Shown: positions 55,862-64,000, numbered from the stretch's first letter. The stretch: 64,000 bases of DNA from Amorphoplanes friuliensis DSM 7358 (GCF_000494755.1 NC_022657.1:3324001-3388000); one strand, 5' to 3'. The notes: generated by a model not told the origin, from the sequence alone. Translations and numbers: made by a program.

Positions 55862-57573
55862 CGGGTGCCTTTCTTGCCGCGTCGTGCGCCGACGACCTGG
55901 GCGAGCAGGATGGGAACACTGACCAGCACGACCATCAGGCTCGACGCGGCGGAGATCGTCGGGTCGATCTGGACGGTGATGCTGTTGAACATCTGCACCG
56001 GCAGCGTGATCGCCCCCGGGGCCTGCAGGAACAGCGCGATGACCACCTCGTCGAGCGAGGTCACGAAGGCCAGCACGGCGCCGGAGAGGATGCCGGGCAG
56101 CACCAGCGGCAGCGTCACCCGCCGGAACGCCGAGATCGGGCTCGCACCCAGGCTCGCCGCCACACCGGGCAGCCGCCCGTCCATGCCCTGCAGCCGTGCG
56201 GTCACGGCGATCACCACGAACGGCAGCGCCATCGCGGTGTGCGCCAGGATGATGCCGATCAGCGTGCCGTTCAGGCCGAGCTGGAGGAACGCCGAGAACA
56301 CGACCAGCGCCACCAGGATGTGCGGGACGATCATCGGCGACAGCAGGAAGCCGTTGACCGGTCCCCGCCACCGCGGACGCAACCGGGCCAGCCCGAACGC
56401 CGCCATCGTGCCGAGCACGGTCGCGATCACCGCCGTGTAGATGCCCACCTGCAGCGTGTTGAGGATCGCGGCGGTCCACTCGGGCGAGGTGAAGAGGTTC
56501 TCGTACCAGCGCAGCGTCCAGCCGTCCGGCGGGAAGCGGAACGTCTCGGACGCCGAGAAGCTCATCGGGATCACCACCAGCGTCGGGGCGACCAGGATGA
56601 TCGCCACGATCGTCGTGTGGATGCGGAGCCACGGGCGTACCGGGGCGGCGTTGTCGGAGGTGGAACCGGCGCGGGAAGGCTGACCGCCGGCCGCGGCCAC
56701 CGCGACGTTCTGCCCCGCCAGGCGGCGGCTCAGGGCGAGCACGATCAGCGTGACGACCAGCAGGAACATGCCCATCGCGCCGGCGCCGCCGAAGTCCAGG
56801 AGCTCCTTGGCGCGCACGTTGATGACCTGGGCGATCATCGCGCTGCGCGTCGAGCCGAGCAGGGCCGGTGTGACGTAGAAGCCCAGGGCCAGCACGAAGA
56901 CCAGTGACATGCCGGCGATGACACCCGGCGCGGACAGCGGCAGGTAGACCCGGCGGAAGGCGCGTGACCGCGGTGCGCCGAGGCTCTGCCCGGCCGCGAC
57001 CAGCCGGCCGTCGATCTGCGACATCGCGCTGTACATCGGCAGGACCAGGAACGGCAGCAGCACCTGGGTCATCGAGATGCCGACGGCCAGGGGAGTGCCG
57101 AGCAGGCGGACGTCACCGAGCCCGAACGGGGTGAGGATGCGCTGCACCACACCGCCGTCCTGCAGCAGCACCAGCCACGCGAAGTTGCGCGCCAGCATGC
57201 TCGTCCAGAACGGGATGAGCACGATGGTGACCAGCAGGGCCCGCGTGGTCGGTCCGACCAGGGTCATCGCGTACGCGTACGGATAGGCCAGCAGCGCCCC
57301 GATGACCGACACGACGAGCGCGATGAACAGCGTGCGCCCGAGCACCCGGATCGTGTAGCCGTCGGTGAACAGCGAGGCGTAGTTCCCGAGTCCGGTCTCC
57401 GGCTCGGTGAAGCTGTCCACCACGAGGCTGAACAGCGGCACCACGAACAGGACCACCAGGGCGATCAGCGCGGGCGCGAGGAACAGCCAGCCGGCCCAGC
57501 GCGCCCTGCCCGCCCGGGCCGGGCCGAGGCGCCCGGTCGTGGGCGCCTCGGGTGTGGCGGTCGAGACGGCCAT
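55858..57573 (-). CDS. ABC transporter permease, fused two-subunit form (PotB-PotC-like)
   Basis: 571 residues from the ATG at 57573. Two homologous ~270-residue membrane halves, each with about six helices and one EAA loop: AAGQSLGAPRSRAFRRVYLP in the first and GVAASLGASPISAFRRVTLP in the second. Most spermidine/putrescine-type systems use two separate genes, so this is a fusion. The membrane unit pairs with the ATPase encoded directly downstream and the lipoprotein encoded two bases upstream. Confidence 0.92.
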   Translation of the reverse strand: MAVSTATPEAPTTGRLGPARAGRARWAGWLFLAPALIALVVLFVVPLFSLVVDSFTEPETGLGNYASLFTDGYTIRVLGRTLFIALVVSVIGALLAYPYAYAMTLVGPTTRALLVTIVLIPFWTSMLARNFAWLVLLQDGGVVQRILTPFGLGDVRLLGTPLAVGISMTQVLLPFLVLPMYSAMSQIDGRLVAAGQSLGAPRSRAFRRVYLPLSAPGVIAGMSLVFVLALGFYVTPALLGSTRSAMIAQVINVRAKELLDFGGAGAMGMFLLVVTLIVLALSRRLAGQNVAVAAAGGQPSRAGSTSDNAAPVRPWLRIHTTIVAIILVAPTLVVIPMSFSASETFRFPPDGWTLRWYENLFTSPEWTAAILNTLQVGIYTAVIATVLGTMAAFGLARLRPRWRGPVNGFLLSPMIVPHILVALVVFSAFLQLGLNGTLIGIILAHTAMALPFVVIAVTARLQGMDGRLPGVAASLGASPISAFRRVTLPLVLPGILSGAVLAFVTSLDEVVIALFLQAPGAITLPVQMFNSITVQIDPTISAASSLMVVLVSVPILLAQVVGARRGKKGTR

Positions 57574-57575
57574 GG

Positions 57576-58631
57576 TCAGCCGACCTTCCAGCTGGTCCAG
57601 CGCTTGACCAGCGCGTCGGTGTTGTCGATCCACCACTGCTTGTCCTGCTCCAGCGTGCGGCCGCGGTCGGGCAGGAAGGCGTTGTACTTCTTCTGCTCCT
57701 CCGTGTAGCCGACCGAGTTGAGGTCGATCTCAGGCCGGGCGGGTGCGGTGCCGGTCAGCTTGGCGTACGCGATCGACTGCGCCGGCTCGGTGACAAAGGC
57801 GAGCATCTGCTGGGCGAGGGCCTTGTGCGGTGCGCCCTTGGGGATGACCAGCGCGCCGATGTCGGTGGTGTTGAAGTCCCAGACCGGCACCAGTTTCGCG
57901 CCGCTCTGCGCCGAGACGATCGTGCGGGCGGTGACCGTGAGGACCATGCCGGCCTGCTTGTCGACCATCATCTGCTGGATCGCGCCGTAACTGGGCGCGA
58001 AGACCAGCGAGTCCTTGATCGTGTCGATCTTCTTGAAGGCCCGGTCGAGGTCGATCGGGTAGACCGCCTCGGGCGCCACCCCGTCGGCGACCAGCGCGGC
58101 CTCGAACAGCCCCGCCTTCGGGTAGTCGTAGACGACCCGCTTGCCCGGGAAGCGCTTGGTGTCGAAGAAGTCGTTGATCTTCGTGGGCTTCTCGCCGGGG
58201 TAGAGGTCGGCGTTGTAGCTGAAGATGTTGGCGTACCGGTAGGTCGGGACGAAGCAGTCACCGGTCGTGCCCTCGGGGAACTTGCTGCGGTCCAGGGCCG
58301 GGTCGTCCAGCTTCTCGAAGAGCTCACCGCAGTAGGCGCCGGCGTAGATCCAGCTCATGTTGGCCAGGTCCCAGATGGTCTTGCCGGCCTTCACCATCGT
58401 CCGCACCTGCGCCTGCTCGGCCGGGCTGATGTTGGTGAACTTCGTCCCGGTCGAGGCGGTGAACGGCTCCTGGAGCGCCTTCTTCTCGTCCTCCTGGAAC
58501 TGCCCGCCGGTACTGGCCCACGTCAGCGCCTTCTCGTCGGCGGCGCCGGTGCCGGAGTCGCCGCCCACACCGCAGGCCGAGAGGAGGAGTGTGCCGATCG
58601 CTATCGTCGTGAGGAATCGGTATGTCTTCAT
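57576..58631 (-). CDS. ABC transporter solute-binding lipoprotein (polyamine-type)
   Basis: 351 residues. A lipobox LLLSAC places the lipidated Cys at residue 20. The mature protein has the type-II periplasmic-binding pattern of spermidine/putrescine-like receptors: TIWDLANMSWIYAGAYCGELF, NIFSYNADLYPGEKPTKINDFF, KRVVYDYPKAGLFEAALVADG and VFAPSYGAIQQMMVDKQAGM. The substrate may be a polyamine, an opine-like compound or an organic acid; the operon context (beta-hydroxyacid dehydrogenases, lactonase, decarboxylases) favours an acid. First transporter gene of the operon. Confidence 0.88.
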   Translation of the reverse strand: MKTYRFLTTIAIGTLLLSACGVGGDSGTGAADEKALTWASTGGQFQEDEKKALQEPFTASTGTKFTNISPAEQAQVRTMVKAGKTIWDLANMSWIYAGAYCGELFEKLDDPALDRSKFPEGTTGDCFVPTYRYANIFSYNADLYPGEKPTKINDFFDTKRFPGKRVVYDYPKAGLFEAALVADGVAPEAVYPIDLDRAFKKIDTIKDSLVFAPSYGAIQQMMVDKQAGMVLTVTARTIVSAQSGAKLVPVWDFNTTDIGALVIPKGAPHKALAQQMLAFVTEPAQSIAYAKLTGTAPARPEIDLNSVGYTEEQKKYNAFLPDRGRTLEQDKQWWIDNTDALVKRWTSWKVG

Positions 58632-58751
58632 AGTTCATCGCCTTTTCTCGATCGGGAAGAGTCACCTGTTCCCGCGCACGGTGAATCCGGGACGGCCGCT
58701 CCCCGCTTGCGCCGTCGATGTCGATCTGCCCCGCGAAAGGTGGTGCAGGGG

Positions 58752-59537
58752 TCAGTCCGCGCCGCTGTCGAGCGGGCTGACCAGTCGCCGGTTGATGGTC
58801 TCGGCGCCCGACAGCAGGGCGCGTGCCACCTCGGAGTCGGTGCCGTCGGGTACGAACTGGGCGATGTCCACGGCGGCCAGGGTCGCCACGACCTGGCCGG
58901 CGGGATCGCGGATCACGGTTGCCACGGCACTCACGCCGTTCTGCGGGCTCTTGCGGAACGCGATCCCGGTGCGGCGGACGTCCTCGAGCTCCGCCTCGGT
59001 CGCGTTGACCGGTGGCGCACCCTCACGGAACCGGTAGTACGACTCGTCGCGGAAGGCCCAGAACGCCACCGTCTGCGCGGCGTCCGGCCCGAGCTGACTG
59101 CCGACGGCGATCGAGACGTGGGCCGTACGGCTGCTGTCCTCGCGCACCTGCGCCACCACGGGAGCCGTACCGTTCCACACGCTGAGCACGACCGTGAGCC
59201 GCACGCGCAGGCTGATCTCCTCCATCACCGGGCCGGCGAGGTCGAGCACCCCGAGCCGGGACAGTGCCATCGTGCCCAGCTCGGCGAGGAGGACGCCGAA
59301 CTCGTACTGGTTGCGGTCCCGGCGCTGCAGGAGTCCGTGGTTCTCCATCGACGCCAGGTAGCGGTGGGCGGTGGACTTGCCGACGCCCAGCTCCTCGGCG
59401 GCCGACACCAGGTCGATGGTGTCGTTGCCCGCGAGCAGACGTAGCAGCTGGACCACCCGCGCCACCACCTGCAGGTCGCCACTGGCGATCTCCAGGCCGT
59501 CGGTCACGGCCCGCGGCCCCCGAGAGGTGCTGGTCAT
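58752..59537 (-). CDS. IclR-family transcriptional regulator
   Basis: 261 residues from the ATG at 59537, which has GGGAGG about 6 nt upstream; longer starts add non-conserved residues. N-terminal winged helix: VVARVVQLLRLLAGNDTIDL and ELGVGKSTAHRYLASMENHGLL. C-terminal IclR effector domain with LGTMALSRLGVLDLAGPVMEEI, ARTGIAF-type and VATLAAVDIAQF segments. It lies 120 nt upstream of the transporter genes on the same strand and divergent from an SDR, so it probably controls this operon in response to the pathway substrate. A CCGGATATCCGG palindrome lies upstream. Confidence 0.9.
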   Translation of the reverse strand: MTSTSRGPRAVTDGLEIASGDLQVVARVVQLLRLLAGNDTIDLVSAAEELGVGKSTAHRYLASMENHGLLQRRDRNQYEFGVLLAELGTMALSRLGVLDLAGPVMEEISLRVRLTVVLSVWNGTAPVVAQVREDSSRTAHVSIAVGSQLGPDAAQTVAFWAFRDESYYRFREGAPPVNATEAELEDVRRTGIAFRKSPQNGVSAVATVIRDPAGQVVATLAAVDIAQFVPDGTDSEVARALLSGAETINRRLVSPLDSGAD

Positions 59538-59587
59538 CCCTGTCCTCCCTGTCGCCGCGGCTCCGTCCCGCATTGCGGGGTGGCCAT

Positions 59588-59599
59588 CCGGATATCCGG
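59588..59599. promoter_or_regulatory. 12-bp palindrome CCGGATATCCGG
   Basis: A perfect palindrome 50 nt upstream of the IclR start in the region shared with the divergent SDR gene. It could be an IclR autoregulatory site; evidence is positional only. Confidence 0.35.
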
Positions 59600-59695
59600 T
59601 ACCGAGGAATGTAGGTGATCCATCCCGCCGCATGTCAAGGTCCGGACGAGATTTCCTCCGCACTACCGGCAAGTTAAATCAGCCGGGTGACATCA

Positions 59696-59714
59696 TTGTA
59701 TGATTGACCTACAA
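59696..59714. promoter_or_regulatory. GntR/FCD-type operator, site B
   Basis: TTGTATGA-TTG-ACCTACAA has the same 8-3-8 spacing as site A, with six of eight arm positions symmetric. An overlapping perfect dyad ATTGTA-N9-TACAAT (59695-59715) is also present. It lies 38 nt upstream of the SDR at 59753 and about 160 nt upstream of the divergent IclR gene. Confidence 0.6.
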
Positions 59715-59752
59715 TCCGTGGCCAGTGGTGATCATAGATCGAGGAGGTGGGC

Positions 59753-60580
59753 ATGCGCGGACTCACGGGCAAGGTCGCGGTGGTGACCGGTGCGGCGGGT
59801 GGGATCGGCGCGGCCACCGCCCGGCGGCTCGCCGCCGAGGGGGCCCACGTCGTCGCCGTCGACACCGACGAGGACCGCGTGCGTCAGGTCGTCGAGTCGC
59901 TGGAGACCGAGGGAACCTGGGTACGCGCCGACGTCTCGGCCGAGGACGGCGTGGCCGGCTACGTGACCGCGGCCGTCGACCGCTTCGGGCGCATCGATCT
60001 GCACCACCTCAACGCCGGCATCCCGGGCTCGTTCGCCACGCTGCCCGAGCTGACGGTCGACGAGTTCGACCGCGTCCTGGCGGTCAACGTCCGCGGTGTC
60101 TTCCTCGGCGTCCGCGCGGCCTTCCGGCAGTACGCGGCTCAGGGCGGCCCGGGCAACGTGGTGATCACCGGCTCGATCGGCAGCCTGCGCGGCAGTGCCG
60201 ACCTGCTGGCCTACCAGACCTCCAAACACGCGGTGCTCGGCATCCTGCGCGGCGCGGCGATGTACGGCGGCCCGCTGGGCATCCGCGTCAACGCCGTCGC
60301 CCCCGGCATCGTCCCCACGGACCTGTTCGCCGCGACGCCCGACGTGTCCGGTGGCAAGGACGACATGTCACGCCGGGCGAGCAGCACACCCCTGCGCCGC
60401 GCGGGCACCGGTGACGACGTCGCCGGGGTGGTGGCCTTCCTCCTCAGCGACGACGCCGCCTACATGACCGGTGAAGTGGTCTCGGTGGACGGTGGCGCGA
60501 GCATCGTCAGCACGGTCCGGCCCTCGGGCGGCGCCGGCGCCTGGGACTTCGAGGCCTACGACCGGGCCCTCTATCAGTGA
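59753..60580 (+). CDS. Short-chain dehydrogenase/reductase
   Basis: 275 residues. TGAAGGIGAATARRL, LNAGIPG, TGSIGS, the active pair YQTSK and DDAAYMTGEVVSVDGG are standard SDR elements. The C-terminal extension of about 20 residues with WDFEAYDRALYQ is unusual. GAGGAGG lies five bases before the ATG at 59753. Its stop abuts the convergent ThDP-enzyme gene. A site-B operator is present in its promoter. Confidence 0.87.
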   Translation: MRGLTGKVAVVTGAAGGIGAATARRLAAEGAHVVAVDTDEDRVRQVVESLETEGTWVRADVSAEDGVAGYVTAAVDRFGRIDLHHLNAGIPGSFATLPELTVDEFDRVLAVNVRGVFLGVRAAFRQYAAQGGPGNVVITGSIGSLRGSADLLAYQTSKHAVLGILRGAAMYGGPLGIRVNAVAPGIVPTDLFAATPDVSGGKDDMSRRASSTPLRRAGTGDDVAGVVAFLLSDDAAYMTGEVVSVDGGASIVSTVRPSGGAGAWDFEAYDRALYQ

Positions 60581-62260
60581 TCAGCTGACGGGCGGGGGAG
60601 CGGCCACGCCGATGTCGGTGTGCACGTCGACCACCACCGGCCGCCCGGCGGACAGCGCCCGGTCCAGTGCCGGAGCGAGGTCACCCGGCCGGTCCACCCG
60701 GAGGCCCAGCGCACCCATCTCCGTGGCGATCCGGGCGAAGTCCACGTCCTCGTACGTCCACAGCTCCCGCGCCTGATCGGTGGCCTGCCCGCCGTACGCC
60801 CGGTCGAAGCCGCGCTTGCTCTGATTGCCGCCGTGGTTGTTGTTGACCACGGTCACCAGGTTGACCTTGCGGCGGACGGCGGTCTCGATCTCGCCCAGGT
60901 GGTAATACAGCCCGGCGTCACCGGTGAAGACGACCACGGGACGGCCGGGTGCCGCGCACTTGGCACCGACGCCCGCGGAGAACGCCCAGCCCAGATGCCC
61001 GGCACTGCGCAGATAGCTCTGCGCGGGTGAGGTGATGTCGTGGAACTGCGCCATCCACATCCCGGCGTGCCCGGTGTCGACCACCAGCACGGCGTCTGCC
61101 GGCAGACCGGCGGTCAGCTCGGCGCAGATGCGTTCCGGCCGGATCGGTACGGCGTCACTGGTCAGCACCTCGCGGTAGCGCGAGCGCCAGTCGGCCTTGA
61201 GCGTGTCCACCTCGGCCAGCCAGGCCGTACGGTCGACCGCCGGCTGGCGGGGCGCGAGCGCGAGCAGCCGGGTGAGCGCCGTCCGGGCGTCGGCGGTGAG
61301 GCCCGCACGCAGCGGATAGTTGCGCCCCAGGTGTGCCGGCTCGATGTCGATCTGGATCGCCGGAGTGCCGCTCGGTGGCACGGCCCAGAAGTGGGTGGTC
61401 ATGCTGCCGGTCCCGGTGCCGACGAAGAGCACCAGGTCCGCGCGGGAGACCACCTGGTTGGCGCACTCCCGCGAATAGGTCCCGGCGACACCGGCCGAGA
61501 GCTCGTGCGTACCCGGGAAGGTGTCCTTGCCGTTCGCGGACGTCGCCACCGGCAGGCGCAGCGCCTCGGCCAGCGCCACCAGCGCGGCTCCGGCGCCGGA
61601 CGACCGCACACCACCACCCGCGACGATCACCGGGCGCTCGGCCCCGGCCAGCAGCCGCAGCACCTCGGCGACGTCGTTGTCGTCAGGGGCCGGGCGTACC
61701 GGCGGGACCTGCGCGAAGGCCGGCTCCACGAGCGGCTCGGCGTCGGTCTCCTCGGTGTCGAGCTGCCCCTCGTTGCCCTGGATCTGCAGGTGGACCGGGC
61801 CGGGCGCACCCGTGGTCGCGACCCGGAACGCGTGCCGCAGCATGTCGGGGAAGCGCCCGGCGTCGTCGATCGTCGCGTTGAACTTCGTCACCGGTTCGAA
61901 CGCGGGCAGGTCGTCGATCTCCTGGTAGACCTGCCGGAACTTCGTCGCCGGCGTGCGCCCGCCGGTCAGCGCGATCACCGGCGACCCGGCCAGGAACGGT
62001 TCCCGCAGACCGGCGGCGAGGTTCAGCGCCCCGACCACCTGGGCCGCCACCACACCCGGACGACCGGAGACCCGGGCGTACCCGTCGGCCATGTAGGCCG
62101 CGGCCTTCTCGCCGTGGGTGACCACGCGGTCGATGTGCGGATGGTGGCGTTCGAGCTCGGCCAGCGTGCGCCGCAGGATCGCCGGGACGAGGAAGAGGTG
62201 GCTCACGCCGTACCCGTCGAGCATGTCCGCGACGACCCGGGCGCCGGTCCGCGGGGTCAT
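60581..62260 (-). CDS. Thiamine-diphosphate-dependent enzyme, acetolactate-synthase-like
   Basis: 559 residues. The N-terminal PYR domain has the activating Glu51 in VTHGEKAAAYMADGYAR; the central domain has PVIVAGGGVRSSG; the C-terminal PP domain has the ThDP motif from GDAGLYYHLGEIET to VNNNHGGNQS. This fits the ALS/benzoylformate-decarboxylase/oxalyl-CoA-decarboxylase-like superfamily. The family ligates or decarboxylates 2-oxo acids. It overlaps the upstream CMD-type gene (ATGA), and the pair forms a small operon preceded by site C. Confidence 0.9.
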   Translation of the reverse strand: MTPRTGARVVADMLDGYGVSHLFLVPAILRRTLAELERHHPHIDRVVTHGEKAAAYMADGYARVSGRPGVVAAQVVGALNLAAGLREPFLAGSPVIALTGGRTPATKFRQVYQEIDDLPAFEPVTKFNATIDDAGRFPDMLRHAFRVATTGAPGPVHLQIQGNEGQLDTEETDAEPLVEPAFAQVPPVRPAPDDNDVAEVLRLLAGAERPVIVAGGGVRSSGAGAALVALAEALRLPVATSANGKDTFPGTHELSAGVAGTYSRECANQVVSRADLVLFVGTGTGSMTTHFWAVPPSGTPAIQIDIEPAHLGRNYPLRAGLTADARTALTRLLALAPRQPAVDRTAWLAEVDTLKADWRSRYREVLTSDAVPIRPERICAELTAGLPADAVLVVDTGHAGMWMAQFHDITSPAQSYLRSAGHLGWAFSAGVGAKCAAPGRPVVVFTGDAGLYYHLGEIETAVRRKVNLVTVVNNNHGGNQSKRGFDRAYGGQATDQARELWTYEDVDFARIATEMGALGLRVDRPGDLAPALDRALSAGRPVVVDVHTDIGVAAPPPVS

Positions 62261-62673
62261 CCGGCGACGGCTTCGACCGGCTCGGCCGCGGCCTCCCGCA
62301 CCTCGATCATGACCCGCTCGGCCAGCCGGAACGCCTCCAGGGCGGCCGGTGCCCCGCAGTAGGGGGCGGTCTGCAGCAGGACCTCCTGGATGTCCGCCTC
62401 GGTGCAGCCGTTGCGCAGGGCGCCGCGGACGTGCACCTGGAACTCGTGCGGACGGTTCAGCGCGGTCAGCATGGCCAGGTTGAGCAGGCTGCGAGTGCGC
62501 CGGTCGAGCCCGGGCCGGGACCAGACGTCACCCCAGCAGCTCGCCGTCACGTACTCCTGGAGGACCCGGGTGAAGTCGGTCGCGGCCAGCATCGACCGGT
62601 CCACGTGGGCGTCACCGAGGACCTCGCGCCGCACCTTGTTGCCGCGCTCCAGCCGGCTCTCGTCATCACTCAT
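62257..62673 (-). CDS. 4-carboxymuconolactone-decarboxylase-family protein
   Basis: 138 residues from the ATG at 62673, with CAGGAG upstream. It has the PcaC-like pattern ERGNKVRREVLGDAHVDRS, TASCWGDVWSRPGLDRRTRSLLNLAMLTALNR, HEFQVHVRGALRNGCT and YCGAPAALEAF. This is the classical single-domain form with conserved Cys and His, unlike the tandem cysteine-free protein at 50131. It should decarboxylate or isomerise an unsaturated lactone or similar acid. Co-translated with the ThDP enzyme. Confidence 0.87.
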   Translation of the reverse strand: MSDDESRLERGNKVRREVLGDAHVDRSMLAATDFTRVLQEYVTASCWGDVWSRPGLDRRTRSLLNLAMLTALNRPHEFQVHVRGALRNGCTEADIQEVLLQTAPYCGAPAALEAFRLAERVMIEVREAAAEPVEAVAG

Positions 62674-62709
62674 CAACCGCTCCTGTCCGAAGGTCGTGTG
62701 CTGGCGCCA

Positions 62710-62728
62710 GCGTACGACGATCATACAA
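62710..62728. promoter_or_regulatory. GntR/FCD-type operator, site C
   Basis: GCGTACGA-CGA-TCATACAA: the right arm is the exact consensus half-site and the left arm agrees at five of eight positions. It lies 37 nt upstream of the CMD/ThDP operon start and just downstream of the GntR gene's 3' end. Confidence 0.5.
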
Positions 62729-62770
62729 TCCGAGGGAACAGGCGGAGGTGAGAGAAAATCGGCGCCGGTC

Positions 62771-63448
62771 TCAGCCGGCGTCTTGCTCGGAGAGGGCGAT
62801 CAGCCCGGCACGCCCGGCTTCCTCGACGTGCTTGGCGCAGGCAGCCGCGGCAGCGTCGGCGTCGTTCGCCTGCACGGCCTCGACGATCGCGCGCAGCTCG
62901 GCAACGCTGTGCGCGAGCCGGCCGGGGACCGACATCGACAGCGACCGGAGCACGCTGACGCGGGCGTGCAGACCGCCGACGACCGAGCGCAGGGCCTCGT
63001 TGCCGCCACCCTCGAAGAGCACGTCGTAGAACGCGTCCTTGGCGGCGAGGATCGCGGAACCCTTCGCGTACTGCCGCTCGACGCGCTCGAGGGCACGGGC
63101 CAGGGCCTTGCGCTGGGCGGCCGACGCGTGCTCGACGAAGAGCCGGCCGGCCAGGGCCTCCAGGGCCGACCGCACCTGGTAGAGCTGGCGCGCCTCCTCG
63201 GCGCTGACGCTGGTCACAACGGTGCCCTTGTTGGGGACCGCGGTGACGAGGCCCTCGGCGGCGAGCTCGCGGAGAGCCTCACGGACGCTGGTGCGGGAGA
63301 CGCCGGTCAGCTCCACGAGCTCCCGCTCGATCAGCCGCTGCCCGGGCGCCAGCCGGCGGTCGAGGATGGCCTGGCGAAGGTTCTCCAGGACCTGGGAACG
63401 GATCAGCGCCGGTGTCCGCTCCACGCGCAACGCATTGGCTCGCGTCAC
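62771..63448 (-). CDS. GntR-family regulator with FCD domain
   Basis: 225 residues from a GTG at 63448 with GAGGGGG upstream; longer readings have no plausible homology. The N-terminal GntR winged helix reads LRQAILDRRLAPGQRLIERELVELTGVSRTSVREALRELAAEGLV. The C-terminal FCD bundle has YQVRSALEALAGRLFVEHAS, KDAFYDVLFEGGGNEAL, LHARVSVLR and AKHVEEAGRAG. FCD proteins sense small organic acids. It is divergent from an aldolase gene and is the best candidate to bind sites A-D in this island. Confidence 0.9.
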   Translation of the reverse strand: MTRANALRVERTPALIRSQVLENLRQAILDRRLAPGQRLIERELVELTGVSRTSVREALRELAAEGLVTAVPNKGTVVTSVSAEEARQLYQVRSALEALAGRLFVEHASAAQRKALARALERVERQYAKGSAILAAKDAFYDVLFEGGGNEALRSVVGGLHARVSVLRSLSMSVPGRLAHSVAELRAIVEAVQANDADAAAAACAKHVEEAGRAGLIALSEQDAG

Positions 63449-63523
63449 CGCCGCCCCCTCGTTCGTCGTGTTGTGCCTGACATCGTACCCAGCGGCCGGC
63501 GACGGCCCGACCGTTGTTTCAGA

Positions 63524-63542
63524 TCGTATGACGATGCTACAT
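63524..63542. promoter_or_regulatory. GntR/FCD-type operator, site D
   Basis: TCGTATGA-CGA-TGCTACAT: a good left arm and a degenerate right arm with the same 8-3-8 spacing. It lies between the divergent GntR (start 63448) and aldolase (start 63576) genes, so the regulator may act on both. Confidence 0.5.
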
Positions 63543-63575
63543 TTTCGAAACCCATAACCCCTCGTGAGGAGCGCT

Positions 63576-64000
63576 ATGACGCGGATGGGTTTCGCTCGCA
63601 GACTGGCCACCACGGATCGTTGCCTGGTCGGCACCTGGGTCAAGATCCCGGCGCTGGAACCGGTGGAGATCCTGGCCGACGCCGGGTTCGACTACATCGT
63701 GATCGACCAGGAGCACGCGCCGCTGACGCTCGAGTTCGCCTATCAGGCGACGGTGGTGGCTCAGGGTGCGGGCATGTCGGTGCTGGTCCGCGTCCCGGAC
63801 CGCAGCGGCAGCCACCTGCAGCGACTTCTCGACTCCGGAGTCGACGGCATCCTGGTGCCGCGGGTGACCTCCGTGGCCGAGGCGACCGCGTCCGTCCGGC
63901 AGATGGTCTTCTCACCCGCCGGCGACCGCGGTCTGGGCACCACCTCGCGGGCGGGCCGCTGGGGCGGCACCCCGCGTGCGGAGTACCTGCGCTTCGGCGA
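63576..64000 (+). CDS. HpcH/HpaI-family aldolase (3' end outside window)
   Basis: The first 141 residues are visible. GFDYIVIDQEHAPLTLEFAY, VLVRVPDRSG, LDSGVDGILVPRVTSVAEA and GDRGLGTTSRAGRWGG are the barrel motifs of the 2,4-dihydroxyhept-2-ene-1,7-dioate/4-hydroxy-2-oxo-acid class II aldolases, with metal-binding Glu and substrate Arg in the expected strands. It probably cleaves a hydroxy-oxo acid to pyruvate plus an aldehyde at the end of the pathway. GAGGAG lies four bases before the ATG at 63576. Divergent from the GntR gene. Confidence 0.88.
   Translation, partial: MTRMGFARRLATTDRCLVGTWVKIPALEPVEILADAGFDYIVIDQEHAPLTLEFAYQATVVAQGAGMSVLVRVPDRSGSHLQRLLDSGVDGILVPRVTSVAEATASVRQMVFSPAGDRGLGTTSRAGRWGGTPRAEYLRFG

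Noticed and set aside
1..64000. CRISPR arrays, tRNA/rRNA genes, insertion sequences, integrases or prophage
   Set aside because: I saw no regular spaced repeats, cloverleaf-like sequences, transposase or phage proteins on either strand by reading; a covariance-model search would settle the RNA genes.

Overview
The window is very GC-rich, with tightly packed genes, many GTG starts, ATGA/GTGA/TGATG stop-start overlaps and a large set of secreted carbohydrate-active proteins. This fits an actinomycete, most likely of the Micromonosporaceae (Actinoplanes-like). That placement is inferred from gene content and base composition, not from a marker gene. I see no tRNA or rRNA gene, CRISPR array, insertion sequence or prophage.

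Layout. 0-6.4 kb: a partial secreted alpha/beta hydrolase, an AraC-SDR-SDR operon, a chemoreceptor, and a TetR/VC0807-type pair behind a 44-bp double palindrome. 6.4-16.2 kb: secreted glycan enzymes (an SGNH esterase with a ricin-type lectin and two divergent GH92 alpha-mannosidases whose shared promoter region holds two LacI-type boxes), a VanY-type peptidase and two poorly known proteins. 16.4-23.7 kb: a divergent LLM/TetR pair, a small protein behind a near-perfect palindrome, and a Pls/PosA-type membrane NRPS translationally coupled to an M1 aminopeptidase. 23.8-29.1 kb: a PA14/propeller/CBM/DUF1080 exoprotein, a MarR-SPL-type radical-SAM pair and an alpha/beta hydrolase. 29.1-33.0 kb: a compact four-gene overlapping operon (CapK/PaaK-like adenylating enzyme, small barrel protein, GNAT-like acyltransferase, nitroreductase-like protein). 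33.1-40.3 kb: GNAT, a SUKH-like protein, GH43, a PQQ-like propeller, and AraC, SDR and TetR genes.

40.5-47.9 kb holds what I consider the most interesting locus: a secreted four-gene operon of a Tat-exported two-domain laccase, a 1304-residue ThuA/discoidin/sorbosone-dehydrogenase-like/PKD/DUF1080 protein, a cupredoxin with Ig-like repeats, and a beta-helix-like protein. It reads as an extracellular copper-linked sugar oxidation system. It shares both a LacI-type operator core and a nearly identical discoidin domain with the GH92 locus 30 kb away, which suggests one mannoside/glycan regulon.

49.4-64 kb is a catabolic island: a polyamine-type ABC transporter, two beta-hydroxyacid dehydrogenases, a cupin, a lactonase-like metallo-beta-lactamase, a DUF6282-like hydrolase, two carboxymuconolactone-decarboxylase-type proteins, two SDRs, an acetolactate-synthase-like ThDP enzyme, an HpcH/HpaI aldolase, and IclR and GntR/FCD regulators. 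Four promoter regions in it carry variants of one motif, TTGTATGA-N3-TCATACAA, probably the operator of the GntR/FCD protein. The substrate is unknown.
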